Part shown: positions 36,164 through 46,668 of the stretch, in pieces
How positions within the stretch are numbered: position 1 is the first letter of the stretch
Layout of the letters: each line of letters starts with the position of its first letter
From: Lobosporangium transversale
Lineage: Eukaryota > Mortierellomycota > Mortierellomycetes > Mortierellales > Mortierellaceae
Direction: 5' to 3'
Assembly (NCBI RefSeq): GCF_002105155.1
Contig: NW_019028992.1
Location: 62,001 to 126,000 of the forward strand
Length of the DNA stretch: 64,000 nt
Notes under the pieces: generated by a model
What the model saw: the letters and a program-made list of their open reading frames with translations, nothing else
Databases searched by the model: none
What the model was told of the DNA's origin: nothing
Position numbers and translations under genes: made by a program

Positions 36164-37354
36164 GTAGTAGTAGTAGTAGTAGTAGTAATAGTAATTATAA
36201 TAATAAAATAATAATACATAAAAGAAAATAAAACAAAAGTTATTATATATCAATATTTAGCCTCATGTATGGAGTGTGGAGCATCAGAATTCAAAAGAGA
36301 ACGGAATTGTTCATGGCAGGTGAAGAGGCAGTGCTGCTAAAGCCACTTCTATGCCACGGCGGTAGCATCTTCCCGAAACATGACATCCACTAATAGGCAC
36401 ATAGTGCTGTTGAAATATGCCAGGATCATAGTAAGTAACGAGAATGAAAGAAAGGTGTCTTTATTATGATCCAGGGATCTTCGTTCAATAAAAGGGGTAA
36501 AGATCTTAGCTGTAGTAAAAACGTAAAAACCCATATAAATGACTGGTAATCGCAACAGCTGTCATACGCGGGTGTAGCATTGCCGTACGCGATCAGTGTG
36601 CAGATAATCATTCAACAGACTATAAAACTGCAGAGCCTTGGCTCTATTGCTACCGTAATCGGTTTTGATGACGGAAGTGGCACACCATAACACCATATCT
36701 ACAGAAACATGGTCATAGTGACCGCACTCATCTGACTCTTTTCGTGATTGTTATGATGGTGGCAGTTGAGATTATGCAGAAGCCTTGGTGCATTCTTTAG
36801 CCTATAATTAGGCTCATCTTCTCTAAGACGTAAGGAAAATGCTATTCTCATGTAGGTCTAGGGGGCGAAGGAAGTCGTGGCTGCAGGATTCTTTCGTTAT
36901 TATCAAGGGTGTTTGACGTCTTCACGCTCCTGAGCAGCTCGTTTAGGAGATAAGCAAGAAGAACGTCAATGGTGTCGTCAAAGTAAATTGTACCAATACA
37001 TGGAATAAAGCTTATAACTCTTATAATTAATGGACCTATCACTTTATTTTTAACTGACCTTTTGTTATTTTGGAGTGTCTAAAAAGGGCAACATCTCCTT
37101 TGCTTCTTCCTTTCACATTTCAACGTTTCGAGCGATAATTTCTTCCTTACCTCATAGCAGTGGCTCCCATGAATGATGTCTCTTTTATTCAGTCAGACAA
37201 TTCACACACTAGACATTATGATTTATTGTGACGAATTTCCAGCATTCGAAATCGTTTCATTCAAATACAGCGGTCTTTATTTTTTAGGGTTCTTATAAAA
37301 AAAAAAATAAAAAAAAAAAAATTTACAACTCCATCATTCCTTTCTCCATTTCAT
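35961..37354. other. Intergenic region with AAT microsatellite
   Basis: 1394 bp between convergent genes. Holds the trinucleotide repeat listed separately; the remainder is AT-rich without a supported frame. Confidence 0.55.
36090..36200. repeat. (TAA)n / (TAG)n microsatellite
   Basis: About 24 tandem TAA units running into about 8 TAG units and back to TAA-like repeats, just downstream of the 1067-aa gene. A candidate polymorphic marker. Confidence 0.95.
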
Positions 37355-39353
37355 TCAAAGCTTAGCCATGATAGGCTCCTGCAAAAGCACCCGAAGTTCC
37401 CTCCGGAGGATCTTGCCTGCTGCAGACTTGGGGATTACCTCAATAAAGCGGACACCGCCACGCAGCTTCTTATGTGCTGCGACGTTCGAGGCCACATAGT
37501 CTTGGATATCCTTTTCTGTTAAGGCTTGGCCTTCACCAGGTGCTTTCACTACAAATGCAAGAGGCACTTCTGTTGCTTGCTCCTTGTTCTCGATACCAAC
37601 AACTGCTGCATCTATAATCAGCGGATGATCCAACAATAAAGCTTCCAGCTCTGCAGGCGCCACCTGGAACCCTTTATACTTGATAAGCTCCTTCAGACGG
37701 TCTACAATGAAAAAGTTCCCATCCATATCCACAGTAGCAATATCTCCAGTGTGTAGCCATCCCTCAGAGTCGATTGTGTCCTTGGTCGCTTTGATATTGT
37801 TGCGATAGCCCTTCATGACGTTTGGTCCACGTACCCAAATTTCTCCGCGCTCTCCTACCCCGACATCTTTTCCCGTCTCAGGATCTACCAACCGAATCTC
37901 TTGATTAGGTAATATGCGCCCAATGGAACCATGGACTATCTTGTGATAAAATCCTATATGCGAGACGGGGGATAACTCCGACATTCCATACCCTTGGCGA
38001 AACTGGATTTTGGGGAACTTCTTTAAGAGAGCCATGCTCAATTCACGCGAGCAAGGAGCAGCACCAGACGTGATAAAACGGAGGCTTGAGAGATCATACT
38101 GATCGACAATAGGTGCTTTCACCAGCATAAGAATCTGAGGTGGCACCAAGCTGAGAGACACGACTGAAATATCAAATTTAATAGGTTTGTAAAATATCAA
38201 AGCCAGTCATCAAAACAAATTGAGAAAAAAGAAGAAAAACCTACTTTTGTACTCTTGAATGACTTTCAGAAAGTCAACTGGATTAAACTTTTGAAGGACA
38301 ACGGTCTTGATACCCTGTTTTGAAGAGGAATACCGACAAAGATATGATGTAGACGCAGGAGAAAAGCATGAATAATGTGGGCTGAATCCATATGTTCTCT
38401 ACTTATTAAGTTGATCGATCCGATATCATTTTGGCCTCACCATCATGTACATAATTGACTATACTGCTATACTTACATTATAGACGCCATATATGAGATG
38501 AAGTTGGTTACCGTAACTGATATAACAAATTTTATCAGTAATATGTTGTAAACAGTAACAACGCCAATGACTATTTCTCTCTCTCTCTTTTTTTTTTTTT
38601 TTTTTTTTTTTTCAAAGCTAATACGCGATTCACTTACACGTGGTACATTGGCAACACCGCTAATGCGACGTTTTCGTGCATGTTGTTACTGTCCATTGCT
38701 GTGATTTGCATGACATTTGAAATCAAATTATAGTGCGTCAATTCCACGCCCTTGCTCTTGCCAGTAGTGCCACTAGAGTAACAAATCAGTGCGGTGGTTT
38801 CAATAGCAGCCTGGCCGTTCAGATCCTCCACAGGGGCCAACAGGTCCTCAGCTATGTTTTCTGGAGGGAAGGTAGCACTATAAGGTTTGAAGCCATCGAC
38901 TTCTTTGTTGCCGTACAAAAAGACCTTACTGAGGGGAAGGCCAACCTTCTTGGCTCCCTCAATAGCCACAGGAAGTAGTTCAGGGTGTGTGACAATGACC
39001 GACGCATCTGAGTCCTTGAGCTGGAAAGCCAGCTCATCTGCAGTGTAGGCTGAATTGACAGTGGTGGCGATACCTCCAAGAAGGATTGGGCCAAACATAG
39101 TGATGGAGTAGTCGACTTGGTTGAATGAAAAGAGTGCCACGACATCGCCACGCTTGAAGCCAAGAGACTGGAGACCAGTGGCCCAACGGCGGGTATCACG
39201 CTTCCACTCGCCGAAAGTGATGACTCTCTTTGTCAGAGCATCTGTAAAGATTGGATATGAGTCCTTCACGCTGTTTGGATTCGAGACAACCAAGGAATAA
39301 GCATTGGTCTGAGGGATAATCCGGTCTGGAATAGAAGATTTATAGATATTCAT
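37355..39353 (-). CDS. Peroxisomal acyl-CoA / 4-coumarate-CoA ligase-like enzyme, copy 1
   Basis: Exons 39353-38638, 38516-38477, 38314-38245 and 38163-37355 give 544 aa. ANL-superfamily adenylating enzyme that activates a carboxylic acid via an acyl-AMP and transfers it to CoA. Motifs: YSSGTTGKSKGVELTH (P-loop-like AMP motif), the FITSGAAPCS segment, GYGMSELSPVSH, GWLHTGDIATVDMDGNFFIV, DRLKELIKYKGFQVAPAELE and the C-terminal catalytic lysine motif SAAGKILRREL. The protein ends in AKL, a canonical PTS1, so peroxisomal import is expected. Substrate is uncertain: 4CL-like peroxisomal ligases act on medium or long-chain fatty acids or aromatic acids. A paralogue with the same exon layout lies 19.1 kb away (56450-58438). 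A 25-nt T run sits in intron 1 next to the donor side. Confidence 0.92.
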
Positions 39354-41130
39354 GGCTGGTATATATATTAAATTAGTTTTGGATATCAACAAGAAAAGGG
39401 AGGATGTCCAATGTTTAAGTGAAAGTGGAGAAAGAAGAAAAATGGGGCAATATCAAATCTCAGTGCCTGAAGTGCTTTTCAGTACATACAAAAGTGCTGT
39501 CACAAAAATATTGTCCAATCAGAAGCGAAATCGATAATTTTTTGTGTCACAATAGCCAATAACCAAACGGAGTCTTCGACGGTTCTCATGCAAATTTGTT
39601 GATAGTTGCTGACGAACATTTTTCTTACAAGGAATATGGGTGATCATTGACCTATGCTATAAAGATAAGGTACTTATTGTATGACCATTGAGTCAATGCA
39701 AAGGCAAGACTTGCTCCATCCGTTTCTTTTTCAGAGTCAGAGACCACGGACTCTGCTGAAAATAAGGTTGTGACAATAAGATTATGGTTCTCCTTTTGTC
39801 TCTTTCCACTCGCATCTTTCATTTGATTAACACACACATGTATATATATATACTTGCTACACATGCGCACCACTCTGTATTATTAGATCATTTCTCTTCT
39901 TGGAGCAATCGCTTCCATGGGCTCGATGCTAGCCAAAGCATTGAGACAGGTCGATGCATTGAAAAGCAGTGATGACGGTAGAAACCCCCTGATAATATCA
40001 GTAGCCGTGATAGTAAGTATGGCATGAATAGAGACCTAGCTAAATTGAAGACAAAGCCCTTGTAATGGATGGCGACATTGATCTCTTTATGATTTGTATG
40101 AGATATCTCTCGAACCGTAAGATTTGTTCGGCAAAAGCCAAATTATTTGGGACTACTAACCCATGTAGAAAAGAAAGTCCGTAGTTATCAATAACATTCT
40201 AATGGCCTTGGTCCTAAATTTTTTGTATCCATTATAGCTAATTAGTCTTCCTGTAACAGCGGGAGGACATTAATGTTGGGTCCTCACCTCCAAATTAATG
40301 GTTGAAGGGATAGTCTGACATTAAAGCATGCTCCCTACCTCAAATAGACGATAATCCGGTAGCCATCCTGATTAAAGGCCCATGGGCTTCGGTTAGAAAA
40401 GTTCACGGTTGACTGCGCTTTGACGAAGTCTGAGACGATAAAGACAGTATTCCCACATGTTTCGATCTATCAATCTATCATTGCTATTGTCATATCGTCC
40501 AACTTTGAGAGAAACGCTTCAAAGGACTGCCCAAAGCGGGAATTTTTCAACATATCAGGCTTTCTCTCACACACGGATGTTAATAGCTTTTATTTACAGA
40601 CACTGGCCAAAAATTGATGACACGATACCCCACTGGAATATGCATAGAACCATAATAAGCAACAGGACAAAAGAAGACATCTTTTGTTATTATCCATGAG
40701 TGTTCGTTGAGTATAGTATAGAAATAACTGACTCTAGTAAACCTATATAAAAATGGCTACTTAATGCAGCACTTACCTTAAGAAGGTACGAAAGGCGGAT
40801 CCAAGGAGAATTTGGGATGGGTCATGGGAGGGATTCATTTTCAAACCCTCTAAAACTAAAGCCTCCATGAATTACATAGGAAAAGTAGCTGAAGAAAGAT
40901 GCGCGCTGGGCAGTTTACCAGAGAGAGGCGAGAAGAATCCATGAACGCTGTCCTTCTGAGGAGATATCAGTTCACAAGTCTCTAACACATCTATTTCTAT
41001 AAGCCGATATGGAGTTACCAACGTATGGACACTAATAACCTCATCGAGAGTTGGCATAGATCCTCCAAGGCATATCATCTCGGCGGCTGGCATTTTACAA
41101 AATTGTGAATAAGAGGATACAATCTGATCC
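39354..41130. other. Spacer with decayed short frames
   Basis: About 1.8 kb. A minus-strand frame at 40872-41144 (CKMPAAEMICLGGSMPTLDE) follows the transposase and may be a C-terminal or flanking fossil of that element; no family recognised. The rest shows nothing supportable. Confidence 0.4.
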
Positions 41131-43333
41131 CTATGGGTTATCAAACCGCAGAGCTATCATGATTGATTTTGTGCAGATTCTATAGACGACAGAAAGGTTA
41201 GGACTTGGTAGAAGAGGGTAATTGCGCCCCATGTCCGTTGTCGTGTTGCCAGTGTCGTTGGTTGCGGCTTCCTGTGCTTCATTATCGCACACTAGGGCCC
41301 AAAGCACATCTGGATCGTGCGCGACATTGCCTGAGAGCTCATTCTTTTGACGCCTACCAAAAATTGGGACATGACCAAAGCAGTTCCTGATACTCATACT
41401 TTTGACCTCGTCCCATGATCCAGCAATGATTCTCCATGCATCATAGTTAGAGACGGCATTCACCCACCTACCATCTACATTGAAAGGGTCCAAACGCATG
41501 CTCAGAGTCTGATTCCTTACGTTGCTCTGATAGTATCGCTTAAAAACAGATATGATTCCTGCATCAAGCGGCTGCGTGACAGAAGTCGAGTTTTTTGGTA
41601 AAAAGATAACTCCGATGTTGGGGAAGCGCCGCCTGTCCTCATCCAGGAGCTTATGGCAGCCTGCATTATCAACAAGTAGCGCAACTTTTCGCTCATTATT
41701 TTGGGCAGCAATTGATTCTTGAAACCTCTCTAGCCAACTTAAAAACACGATTCTTGTCATGTAGTCAGGGCGATGGCGAGGCTTCTTTTGGCTTCTCGTA
41801 TGAGTACTGCTCAGACTTTCGTCATGATCCTCAAAATCGCTGCCATGGCCCTGAGCAGCCTCGTTCCATGGATGAATCTCTATAAGTTCCTGAAGAATGC
41901 TATCATTATGGAAGCCTCGTGGAAGATATTTGCCTAGAAATACTCTGGTTATTACATACACTGTTTGAAATGCTTACACGCTTGAAAAATGAAAGGGGAA
42001 AAATATGAAAAATACTCTCAAACACTTACTGAGGACAAACGGCTTTCTTTTATCTGTCCCGGTAGCATTGGTACAAAGGAGTATAGAAACCCTTGTAGAC
42101 GGAATCTTTATCCCTGCCAGCTTTTCAAAGTCCAAAGTCCATGAAGATAATGTCTGGAGAAACAAGCCAGTCTCATCGGCATTATAGATATCTTCAATGC
42201 GATACGCCTCCAAAGCAATCTTTATCTTTTCAACCTCCTCCGCAATAGCTTCCAGGTCAACTCCGCCCGCTTCTCCCATCATCTTATGGTATGTAATACC
42301 CCAATGGGCCTTGAATGAGTCGAACCACCCTGATGAAAATGAGGGCTTTGCAAATTCCAAAGGACCCAACTTTGTCACAAGCATATCATAAACATGGCCC
42401 GCCATTATCCTCATCAACGGTTGATTGACAGGCAGTCGGCGCTCGGACAAGAACTACTTCCACTGGATAAAAGGGCTGGCGCACAACTTTGAACTTATTG
42501 CCCCAATTGGCCCGCGGTTCGAGCTTGACTTTCTTTTCCCAATCGAGTAAGCGATTAATGGTATGTCGGCGAAGGTGATGCTCCTCTTCAAACGGTCCTT
42601 GCTTTGGGAAGGAATGCTTTCCGCCAAACAGCTGATGGTTGGCTACATGACTCTTCCACATTTGAAGGATATATTCCTTCACGTCAAAGCTATGTATTTC
42701 GTACTTTGAAGTGGATGGTTTGGGCATTAAAACCACAGGCTTATTGATGCGTCCCGCAGGCCCATGTTTAGAGCCGACAGATTGAAACCGTTGGGGGCTT
42801 TGTATAGGCTGTTGTCGGAACTGTTGTGGGGGCTGTGCCGCGGACAGCAGCGGATACTGTGGTGGTGGTGGTAGAAGGGGTGTTTGAAGCCGCTGTGTAA
42901 GTTGGGGCGCAGGAGATAGTTGATTCAGTGGCGTTGGGCGCTGCTGTTGAAGTTGTGGTGCGGGCGGCTGTAGATTGAGCGGTGGAGGGAGTTGATATGG
43001 AGTTTGCGGTGGAGGGAGGAGTGGATACTGTGCTAGTGGAAGCGGTGCAGGAAACTGTTCTGAAGATTGTGATGAAGGCAGCACGGAACTAAGCCATGGG
43101 GGATGTTGCTCTGACGAGTTTTGTTTTGATGAGCCTTGCATTGAGGAGTCTTTCTTTTGTGCATCAAGAATCTGCTGCCTATACTTCCATAAGTCCAAAG
43201 GAGCCTCTTGAGAACTCGTGGAAAGCTGTTGAGACTTTCTATGACTAGGCGAAGCTAGCAGATCGCTATGCATATTCGTCTCGTTGTAGTTCACAAATAT
43301 CAAGCGCTGTTGAATGGGTGTTTGAGACTTCAT
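41131..43333 (-). pseudogene. pogo/Tigger-type DDE transposase, frameshifted
   Basis: N-terminal part starts at ATG 43333 with a Pro/Gln-rich stretch of about 200 residues, then a helical segment (HTINRLLDWEKKV). Near 42440 the frame must shift by one base to enter LPVNQPLMRIMAGHVYDML, a CENP-B/Tc5-type HTH (SSGWFDSFKAHWGI). The DDE_1 catalytic core follows: first Asp in IYNADETGLF, second in VALLVDNAGCH and third in TSVTQPLDAGI, the last two separated by 34 residues. An intron at 42029-41934 joins KPFVLS to KYLPRGF. Downstream the frame ends at 41131. Such proteins move TIR elements by cut-and-paste; CENP-B relatives are sometimes domesticated. The single shift, with no plausible intron around it, points to a dead copy, but a sequencing error would restore it. 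No terminal inverted repeats were found close by. Confidence 0.75.
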
Positions 43334-43962
43334 TGTAAATAAATGCAAATGGTAAGAAGTAGGGAGATTATGAGTGGATGGGTGAAGCAGGAATAGTTTT
43401 GTTGTAGATTGAGGATTTTTATGCCAGTATTTATTCAAGGACTTTTGCCATGTTTAAGCGCTAAATGCTGAGTTGACTCTCTGCAAACTTTGATCAAGGT
43501 TAATTAGAGATGATTGTTATGATTATTATTGGCTCATGAGTTCCAAGGCCGATATTTTCGAGTCTTGAAGCCAAAGAGATTGTTGCCAGACAGAACTTTT
43601 TATTAAAGTCTCGCCTGACCGTCACACCATGTTCTAACCTAATGAATAAAAATGAAAGTGCCCCTGAGGTGCTTGCCTCGATACGCAACACACATCGCTT
43701 TCAGAGGCCAGGTGGCTCCATGGGGCTACTTAGAGTCACAATCATCCACAATCATCAATGATATTATTATAAATCTATCTGCGGATGGAGAGCGTGACAA
43801 AAATCGGAATTTCACGAACCTTTTTCAGCAAGTGGTGTTTGAAAGCTGTATCATTGGGCTTTATTGTGCATCTTTAGACCGGTGTCAATATTGCCAAAAG
43901 TTCCGACTTCTGAAAGGAATGTAAAAAAACAACCCGGGCAACCATTTGCCAGTGCTTCAGCC
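43334..43962. other. Intergenic region between the transposase and the nuclease-fold gene
   Basis: 629 bp without a supported frame. It must contain the 3' end of the nuclease-fold gene and the 5' flank of the transposase gene, both on the minus strand. Confidence 0.45.
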
Positions 43963-45502
43963 TTATTCGCGACGACGTATGAAATACGAAGGGCGAGTAT
44001 ATTTCAGATCTTGGGGTTCTTGGGGTGAAGACCCAGGAGGCGAAGCCTGACGCCCACGAACCGCCTCTGCCACGCGCTGTACAAGTGGCTACGAGTAACA
44101 AGAAAACATTGAGCTGATTAATAATAGATCTAATTTATAATGCAATGTGGATCAAAGCTCGAACATGACAAGGGTACCTGCACGTCTTCCAGAATCCCAA
44201 GCCCACCACACATCCGTGAGAAAGTTGATCTATCGGTGGGCAAATGCATCCGACCAACTTCCTTCGGGATGTATAGTGCCTCGGACCTCAACTCCATCAT
44301 GTAAAATCTCAATGCTGTACCTAAAACGCATTGGCTTTATAGTGTTAAAAAACATATATATGTGCATACGTAAAATACAGATATCTGAAACCTACTTTGG
44401 ACAAGCACACCAACAACCACTGGGTTATTGATGTTACCCCAGACCATCTTGTTTAAAGACAGCTTCATCATGGAGAGCAGCTTGAGATAATCAAACGATA
44501 GGAGTTTCCCAGCCTTGATCCCAGGTTTTTTCACTTTCACGAGGAGAACTGGAAAGTCATCTACCCGTGCGATGATGTCGGGTCGGAATTCTTCCAGACT
44601 GGCATCCAGGGATGGCATCTCCTCGAGGCGAGAATCTCTAGCAGATGTAAGACATAAATCGAGCGTTAAACGATTTTAGGGGAAACTTTGCCGGTTGGCA
44701 GATACTTATAAATGAATTCGTGATTACATGGCAATTGTTGCTCCCAATCCATGCAGGAGCGTCTCAATTACAGGAGTAACGAAGAAATGCTGGTATGTCG
44801 CTTCATTGAGCGATTGGCCTTTCTTGGTCCCCCATATTCGATCGGTACAGGTCATATTCTGGATTACCTTGAACGTGAGCGAATTTCTGACAGTATTTGG
44901 TGCCTTGGAAAGCTTATCCTGGAAATGCTGATAATCCTGGGTACCCGCAGTTCGGGTACATCCTTTAAGGAAACTGCAATGTTCCTCGGGTATCCTGGTT
45001 ACTTTCCTGGTCCCAAATATCTCTCCAAGAACCTGGTCACTAACCAGCGATTTAAGAATTGATTTCGAAAAGATAAAGTTGAGAGTTCTAGAGATATTAC
45101 GGCAAGGGAGTTTTTAATATAAGTATCAACTCCGCATTCCACGCTCTACGAACACAGTTGCGAACACAGTGACATACAATAACTCATCAGCTTTTTTCAA
45201 AGTCGCTTCTTTCTTCACAAATATTTCCCGCGCCTCCATTGCCTTCAACGAAACATCTACGTTATTAATAATCAAGTGTTCTTGGGAAAGGCGGCAAGAT
45301 GTTGTTCCTCGGCCGACGAGATTCGTAACAATAGAGAGTCCCTATTAGTTGCATGTTAGTTGCATATTAGTTGGCAGTTCAATGTTTTTGGAATGCTATT
45401 TCAGCACTTGGCAATCTAATTGAAAGGGAGAGTACACACTTTTGAAGAGTTGCTCTTTTTCTTATTGGCAGTAATTTTATTGGCAGTAGTGAATTTAGGC
45501 AT
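43963..45502 (-). CDS. PD-(D/E)XK nuclease-fold-like protein with altered active site
   Basis: Six exons, 45502-45440, 45341-45178, 45087-44728, 44637-44396, 44320-44178 and 44088-43963, give 365 aa with all phases consistent. A short Lys-rich N-terminus (MPKFTTANKITANKKK) is followed by a mostly helical segment (LGEIFGTRKVTRIPEEH, CTRTAGTQDYQHFQ) and then a core resembling PD-(D/E)XK nucleases: FRPDIIARVDDFPVLLVKVK, with Asp216 and Lys232 in place but Lys230 where the family usually has Glu. Similar Asp..Glu-x-Lys-Lys-Pro domains occur in expanded, often Crinkler-like, protein families of early-diverging fungi (recalled, not searched). The C-terminus is Pro/Ser/Arg-rich (YFIRRRE). No membrane segments. 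It lies between two transposon traces, a usual setting for such families. Function cannot be assigned. Confidence 0.7.
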
Positions 45503-46668
45503 GTTGAAGAAAATGTTGATTGAGAGTGTTGGATAATTGGATAATGGGTGATTCAGCTCTTTTTATAAATAGTGCAGCGTTTATCTTTTGGAACGGTAAA
45601 GCACGGAGCTCTCGGGACAGCATAATGTAATGCAATGTACACAAAGTGCCATCCATGAGGAGTACTTTTAGACTTGGTTTTTCACATTCCCAGCCCCCCG
45701 GAAAAAGTAATAAAGTGACGAGCTGTAGATTTATTAAATGTTATATATCGAATAAGTATGAGGGAGTGAGTGGTGAGTGAACAACAAAGGCCAAACATTC
45801 TTGTCCATGTGCGGCTGCGGATGCTCCGGATCCTCCTTCTTTTGTCTTGTATGTTATAATATTGATAATAGTAATAATATGATTATTAATATTATTAAAA
45901 AAAAAAAAAAAAAAAAAAGTTAGAATCGAGTACTGGCAAAATGTTATATCAGCTGTAGACTGAAAAAATGTTGAGGTGGTTACTATTATGGCAATTGACA
46001 GCGAGAATGACAGAGGCGACAGTGAAAAGGATCAAGACTTGCTCCATCTCGAAGCAGACAGAAAACCAACTGCAGAGACAGCGCTGGTCACTAACAATCA
46101 TCACCATGGCGAAGATGGTGGGATTTTGCCACCGCGAAGATGGCTGTTAAACTCTCCCTGCCCTAAGGGTAGAGAGGGACCAATGCAGCTGCAGCTGTGT
46201 CTGTTGCTCGAGAGAGTAGCCGACATCGTCGTGTTTGATGATTGACAAAAGAAAAAAAAAAAAATACCACAAGATCTTTTCAAGCTTACGCCATCACCTT
46301 CCCTCAGTTGCAATCCCTTCCTTTAGCTCACTTGCCAGTCACTTATCTGCCCTCCTGCCATGTTTGACATAGAGAGGTCAGCTTACAATAGTATTTTTGA
46401 ATTGAGAGGCTCTTAGCCAACCAATGGCCTAGAAATATATCAAATTCGAAATTTGTACAAAAATGTACAATTATCGAGATTCCACTGTATAATACAATCC
46501 AGGGGAAAGCAACTTGTATTTTACTATGGACTTACAAATCCTACGGTAGTAGACAGCGAGAATAATAAAGAAAGTGAAGTAATTAATGTAAAGCCTAAAG
46601 AAAGCGGTAGTCCTTAGTATACTACAGATTGTTTGTAAATCCAATATGTAGGGAATGTAGAAAGGATC
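45503..46668. other. Spacer with one transposon end
   Basis: Contains an 18-nt A run near 45900, small unsupported frames around 45970-46245, and a pogo-like terminal repeat at 46469-46487. No gene called. Confidence 0.5.
46469..46487 (-). repeat. Orphan pogo/Tigger-like terminal inverted repeat
   Basis: Read on the minus strand it is CAGTGGAATCTCGATAATT, flanked outside by TA. Tc1/pogo elements insert at TA, and TIRs beginning CAGT(G/A)GAACCTCGAT are typical of pogo/Tigger elements. No matching opposite end was found within the window, so this is a solo or truncated end. Confidence 0.5.

Noticed and set aside
36025-36219. Poly-Ile/Thr frame
   Set aside because: Pure product of the TAA/TAG microsatellite.
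38733-39199. Secondary frames shared by both CoA ligases
   Set aside because: Identical in the two loci only because the underlying ligase DNA is identical; they are out of frame with the enzyme.
28023-39353. A secondary-metabolite cluster formed by the MFS transporter and CoA ligase
   Set aside because: No synthase or tailoring enzymes between or around them, and 7 kb with an unrelated gene separates them.
45988-46245. 86-codon + strand frame with His/Asp/Glu residues
   Set aside because: No splice-compatible neighbours, no family resemblance, next to a poly-A run; left as spacer.
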